This document shows, in pieces, positions 4,761 to 5,046 of a DNA stretch of 5,046 bases. The translations under genes were made by a program, and so were the position numbers. Below the pieces are notes generated by a model. That model was not told where the DNA came from, ran no database searches, and saw nothing but the letters and a program-made list of their open reading frames with translations. Origin of the DNA: Alphaproteobacteria bacterium (GTDB lineage Bacteria > Pseudomonadota > Alphaproteobacteria > ATCC43930 > CGMCC-115725); the NCBI GenBank assembly GCA_028866355.1, contig JAGWIH010000180.1, positions 1 to 5,046 of the forward strand, read 5' to 3'. Numbering within the stretch: the stretch's first letter is position 1; the number at the start of each line of letters is the position of its first letter.

Positions 4761-5046
4761 CGGATAATGTCGAGTGGCTCACGCTAATCGCCGCCGCGGT
4801 GCCGGTGGCGCTCTATACGGCCGACGCCGATGCCCGGCTTACCGGACCGCGGATCGTCAGCGAGGCCTTGGCGCAATCGCTCGGTTACCAGCCGGCTGAT
4901 TTCATCAACAACCCGGATCTGTGGATGTCGCGCGTCCATCCGGCCGATATGCCGGGGCTCCGCGCGCGTGCCGAAGAAATCGCCACGACCAGCTCGTTCG
5001 CCGTCGAGTACCGCTGGCTTGCTGCGGACGATAGCGAGCGGATCTT
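4757..5046 (+). CDS. PAS-domain protein, probable sensor kinase, C-terminus cut off by window edge
   Basis: The first 96 residues of a longer protein are present and the frame is open at the window end. After a short N-terminus, PVALYTADADARL (16-28) leads into a PAS domain of the PAS_3-like kind: VSEALAQSLGYQPADFINNPDLWMSRVHPADMPGLRARA (34-72), then EYRWLAADDSERI. The LGY, then W, then HPxD order is characteristic. No signal peptide or membrane helix is seen at the N-terminus, so it is probably cytoplasmic. Proteins starting this way are often multi-PAS histidine kinases, sometimes cyclic-di-GMP enzymes; the output domain is not in the window. The ATG is the first start after an in-frame TAA at 4688. 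Its ribosome site is poor. The divergent NarL-type regulator makes a histidine kinase the likeliest identity. Confidence 0.82.
   Translation, partial: MTDNVEWLTLIAAAVPVALYTADADARLTGPRIVSEALAQSLGYQPADFINNPDLWMSRVHPADMPGLRARAEEIATTSSFAVEYRWLAADDSERI

Overview
The window is GC-rich and densely coding, with a proteobacterial look: near-consensus Shine-Dalgarno sites, short gene spacing and ATGA overlaps. The 78-residue protein near 3.3 kb resembles small proteins common in Hyphomicrobiales (Bradyrhizobium-like Alphaproteobacteria). I therefore lean to an alphaproteobacterium, at low to moderate confidence and from memory of protein style only. I see no transposase, integrase, tRNA, rRNA or CRISPR array.

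Layout, left to right. (1) A minus-strand aldo/keto reductase runs off the left edge. It has a strong ribosome binding site and a perfect TATAAT box. (2) Divergent from it, on the plus strand, is a 525-residue CYTH-CHAD protein, a family linked to triphosphate and polyphosphate. Its CHAD half is well conserved, but the N-terminal signature of its CYTH half is eroded. (3) A minus-strand cluster of three small genes follows, in transcription order 78, 91 and 83 aa. The last two share an ATGA overlap, and the last encodes a probable two-helix membrane protein. This cluster converges on the CYTH-CHAD gene at a hairpin that holds both stop codons. (4) A 268-bp intergenic stretch upstream of the cluster carries several interleaved inverted repeats that could form mutually exclusive RNA structures. 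(5) A complete NarL/FixJ-type response regulator lies on the minus strand, with a possible 9-codon leader ORF. (6) A roughly 400-bp divergent regulatory region contains repeats and palindromes and perhaps one small ORF. (7) The start of a plus-strand PAS-domain protein, probably a sensor kinase, is cut by the right edge.

The response regulator and the divergent PAS protein may form a two-component pair sharing the region between them; this is inference. Nothing ties the aldo/keto reductase or the CYTH-CHAD protein functionally to the other genes. No obvious new defence or mobile system is present. The least explained material is the small-gene cluster and its structured upstream region.
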